From Chloroflexota bacterium (lineage in GTDB: Bacteria > Chloroflexota > Anaerolineae > Aggregatilineales > J027): 64,000 bases of DNA. Within the stretch, counting starts at the first letter, position 1. Every line of letters begins with the position of its first letter. Below, piece after piece: positions 61,374 through 64,000 of the stretch. Position numbers and translations under genes: made by a program. The stretch covers positions 186,001 through 250,000 of the forward strand of contig JABFGB010000004.1 of NCBI GenBank assembly GCA_013112715.1, written 5' to 3'. The notes under the pieces are model-generated. The model was not told the DNA's origin. It searched no databases and worked only from the letters and a program-made list of their open reading frames with translations.

Positions 61374-64000
61374 CTAACGGGTTAGAAAATATACTGATCC
61401 GATGATGATGACGAGTATGATAAGCATGAAAATGACAATTTCGGGGCGATGGGTTCTCTGGGGGTTTATTAATCGTTCTACCGTCGCCCACATATCGCGT
61501 TCTGGTGGGATAGCATCGGTTATTCCCAAATCCAATAGACCATGATAGGCTCCTTGCCGCTTGCCGATGTCCATTTGATAATCCCCTAAGATGCTTCGCA
61601 ATTGGGAAACAATCTCAATTCGCTGAAAACTATTGGTGGGTTGCAGCTTGATGATGTGTACTAAGGCCCTAATAACGCTTCGATATTCCACTTCTGCCAA
61701 GTCTCTATCGATAAGCATCGCCCGCAACGGTTCAATTGCCTGTGGGCTACCACGATCCGCTAAGGCTTGGCTTGCTTGAAGGCGGGTGTTCTCAGCCCTT
61801 AGCATGAGGATAAGTTCGGATTCGTCCCGTACTGGCAATACCAAGCCATTTTCAATTGTCGTTCGAGTCAGTTCGCCGATGGAAAAATCGTAGGCGATCT
61901 GTCCAGATAATTGGGCCAAAATCCGCTCGGCTGTCTCATTACGGATATGCCGTAGGGCCGCGATATTCGGCTGGATAATTTGTAGATTGATAAATCGCTC
62001 TATACGCGGAATGGTCAAGGCATAGAGGCGGAAGAAAAGCACAGTAGCTGCCCCGCCAAGTAAGACCATAATTCCAAGTCCCAATGCGGTGGTTTCATTT
62101 GACGAAACCCATTGTTCCAATATCCCCAATGGGCTTAACCATACAATGGTGAGCATCAGCATCAGAAGCAGCCATGGCAACAGGCGCGGGAGCACTATGC
62201 CCCATCGGTAAATACTTTGATGTAATGGCGCGACATAACGATCCATCTGCTGGGTTGGAAATCCTTCAATATTGCTTAGGCATAGCGCACCAAGCTGCTT
62301 GTCTTGCCGCCAAACTTCATCAACAAATCGGCTGACTTCCTGTCGCCGCGTGGCGGGTTGATTGTCATCGGCCTGATCTTGCACCAGACCGCTCATAATA
62401 GCAATAATTTCGTGCCAGTGGCTATCGGCAATGTGTTTTTCTAGTGTTTGTCGGGCAGTCTTGCGTGTGGCTGGGGAAACATAGCGGGCAGCATCATGGT
62501 CAAATACCGACCAGCTTTGTTGTAAGAGAAAGGCCGCTGCAAAATATTCCTGCAAGGTCTGATGCCAAAAGCGTATGGTATCGGGGGTACTGACGGAAAC
62601 GAGTACACGATCACGCAATAATTCCGCAACGACGGGTGTTAAGTCATTTGGATTGATAAGTTTATAATGGGGTGGTCGTTTAGCATTGCTGCTCGCAAAG
62701 TGCTGAGGGTCGGCGGCTGTGGCACTTTGGAAAATTTCACGAACCCTTTGGATGGGCAGTTCCAAACCTTCAGCTTTCATCGCATATCCCAAGTGTTCCG
62801 ACAATCGGTGTTTGTCCTCCAGCCAATACTGGCGTTGGACATCTTCGGTGGTGGGCAGTTCCCATTCCCCCAGCAAGCCACGTGCCAAGCGTGCCAGAAG
62901 TTGGCCTCGACTGAAGGGAAATCTGCCGCTGGCATGTTGGTAAACCATGATCATCATCAGTAACAACAGCGGGTTCACAGCTAATTGTCGGATCTGCAAA
63001 TTTTCGGCTAGGATTTGGAGAAGTGATTGGCGTTCAGACTCCTTTTCCAGATAACACGCTAGATAGGCTTCGACATCGTGTGGGTAGGTCAGTTCCATTA
63101 ATTCAAAAACAGGCCACGACGTCCCACCCATCTGAAAATTATAGGCACGCGAACTGATGAGAATCAGGTGGTTAGGATGTTGACGTACAAACACGCGCAG
63201 ACCATCTAGGAATTGTATGAGGTGCTGCTCACCTAATTCATTTAAACCATCCAACAGCAGGACGAGCGAATATTGGGCCAATAGCTGTTCAAAATCATCG
63301 AGGCGTATTTCCGCCCCATGTCGTTGAGCGGCATCTTCCAGTAGACCGAGAATGCGTTCATAGGAACTGCGGCCATCAATAGCCGTAAAGTGGGGCAACC
63401 AAACAAAGATAGGAACAGGTTCATGGGTACTGGCAGGATATGCAGCGATGAACCCCCGCGCAAAACGGAGAGCCAATTGCTTAAGGGCGGTGGTTTTGCC
63501 AGAGCCGGGTTCGCCGATCAGTACCATGCGGCGATAATGCTTAACGGCCTGTTCCACGCTGAATTTCTGATGTGGAGTTTGGGTTCCGCCTTCTGATATT
63601 GTTCGTAGCCGAACCCGAATATCATAGGATGGGTTGCTATTGACCTGTAGCTCAAAATAGGGCTGTTGTGTCCAATCTGCGAAGTCTGGTTCTTGGATGA
63701 GATTGGTGACATAGTTCAGCACTATCGCTTGAACGGATCGCTCGTCTTTATCCGGGAGATTTTGTAGACCTAATGCGACAGCAACGGCCTGTAGCTGTCG
63801 GTTAGCTGAACGATAATAGGGAAGCTCTTGGAATTGAGAAATGAAGGCTTGCCCATCGTAGTTATCGAGTTGCGCTACGACCAGCGGCAGGATTTTGAAA
63901 GATGGTTCACTTTCAAAACGGCTTTGGGCAAGCTGAATTTCTTTGAGTACCCATTCGGAGTTTACAGAAAGGGGGGAAAGTATGACGAGGAAGTGGGTAC
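61374..64000 (-). CDS. TIR-NACHT protein with C-terminal membrane segments (N-terminus outside window)
   Basis: The frame is open from the stop at 61374 to the right edge, giving 874 visible residues; the 5' end is missing. The first 92 residues are the C-terminal half of a TIR domain: FLVILSPLSVNSEWVLKEI, with a Glu in the position of TIR NAD-hydrolase catalysts, then FKILPLVVAQLD. A NACHT NTPase follows: Walker A MVLIGEPGSGKTTAL and Walker B LVLLLDGLNELGE. Next come a helical region, two membrane helices (near LPRLLPWLLLMLMLTIVWL and GLGIMVLLGGAATVLFF), a HEAT-like stretch and a C-terminal helix (IVIFMLIILVIIIGSVYFL). Internal GTG at 63722 is not the true start. TIR-NACHT proteins are NLR-like immune NTPases; membrane anchoring here is unusual. 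Confidence 0.87.
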   Translation of the reverse strand, partial: THFLVILSPLSVNSEWVLKEIQLAQSRFESEPSFKILPLVVAQLDNYDGQAFISQFQELPYYRSANRQLQAVAVALGLQNLPDKDERSVQAIVLNYVTNLIQEPDFADWTQQPYFELQVNSNPSYDIRVRLRTISEGGTQTPHQKFSVEQAVKHYRRMVLIGEPGSGKTTALKQLALRFARGFIAAYPASTHEPVPIFVWLPHFTAIDGRSSYERILGLLEDAAQRHGAEIRLDDFEQLLAQYSLVLLLDGLNELGEQHLIQFLDGLRVFVRQHPNHLILISSRAYNFQMGGTSWPVFELMELTYPHDVEAYLACYLEKESERQSLLQILAENLQIRQLAVNPLLLLMMIMVYQHASGRFPFSRGQLLARLARGLLGEWELPTTEDVQRQYWLEDKHRLSEHLGYAMKAEGLELPIQRVREIFQSATAADPQHFASSNAKRPPHYKLINPNDLTPVVAELLRDRVLVSVSTPDTIRFWHQTLQEYFAAAFLLQQSWSVFDHDAARYVSPATRKTARQTLEKHIADSHWHEIIAIMSGLVQDQADDNQPATRRQEVSRFVDEVWRQDKQLGALCLSNIEGFPTQQMDRYVAPLHQSIYRWGIVLPRLLPWLLLMLMLTIVWLSPLGILEQWVSSNETTALGLGIMVLLGGAATVLFFRLYALTIPRIERFINLQIIQPNIAALRHIRNETAERILAQLSGQIAYDFSIGELTRTTIENGLVLPVRDESELILMLRAENTRLQASQALADRGSPQAIEPLRAMLIDRDLAEVEYRSVIRALVHIIKLQPTNSFQRIEIVSQLRSILGDYQMDIGKRQGAYHGLLDLGITDAIPPERDMWATVERLINPQRTHRPEIVIFMLIILVIIIGSVYFLTR

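Noticed and set aside
63720-63722. GTG as the start of the NACHT gene
   Set aside because: The frame upstream is open to the window edge and encodes TIR-like sequence, so the GTG is internal.

Overview
The window reads as a compact bacterial chromosome segment, most likely from Chloroflexota (Anaerolineae-like). This placement is inference from style, not from a marker gene. The signs are lipoproteins and secreted proteins with Thr/Pro-rich linkers and SH3b domains, an LCP-family protein with a long TP-rich stalk, an archaeal-type AspRS under a T-box, many stand-alone GAF kinases, TPR and Roadblock proteins, and no outer-membrane machinery. Genes are tightly packed, with overlapping stops at several convergent junctions. 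Base composition is near balanced. A few small genes (about 3.6-4.1, 32.1-33.1 and 39.8-40.5 kb) look more AT-rich by eye.

Layout, 0-20 kb. A TetR regulator and two divergent ABC half-exporters share a control region with a long palindrome. An FbpABC-type importer locus follows, whose binding protein looks internally deleted. Next come a MurJ flippase with a probably leaderless promoter, a Nudix hydrolase, a solo Cas4-like nuclease lacking its acidic D/E-x-K residue, a hydrolase/acyl-CoA ligase fusion, a patatin-like lipase, a triple-SH3b M23 peptidase and a phospholipase D-like protein. TPR and OmpR-type genes close this part.

Layout, 19-40 kb. An M20 peptidase, a Roadblock protein, an alpha/beta hydrolase, a 979-residue beta-CASP nuclease with a duplicated C-terminal module, an extracellular sugar-binding-type protein, tRNA-Asn, a lipoprotein pseudo-hydrolase, an orphan phage-tail-tube-like protein, a PA14/SH3b secreted protein, T-box-controlled aspS, and a minus-strand run trmFO - M28 peptidase - aminotransferase - hflX - SUMF1-like. 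The LCP protein is divergent from trmFO.

Layout, 40-64 kb. A DUF433/DUF5615 toxin-antitoxin pair, a TPR protein, then a plus-strand run: PfkB kinase, endonuclease III, GAF histidine kinase, PIG-L deacetylase, second kinase, Ca2+/H+ antiporter, proline dehydrogenase, SDR, ParB-fold protein, SDR. A CoA-transferase, an SDR (HSD10-like), a second MurJ, an amylosucrase-like GH13 enzyme, a phosphatidyltransferase, tRNA-Pro and a LarA-like protein follow.

The right edge holds the best candidate for an undescribed system: a minus-strand gene encoding a TIR domain fused to a NACHT NTPase with C-terminal membrane segments. Its 5' end lies outside the window. A multi-pass membrane protein follows 13 bp downstream. 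This has the architecture of an NLR-like immune protein, but the membrane anchoring and the membrane partner are unusual.
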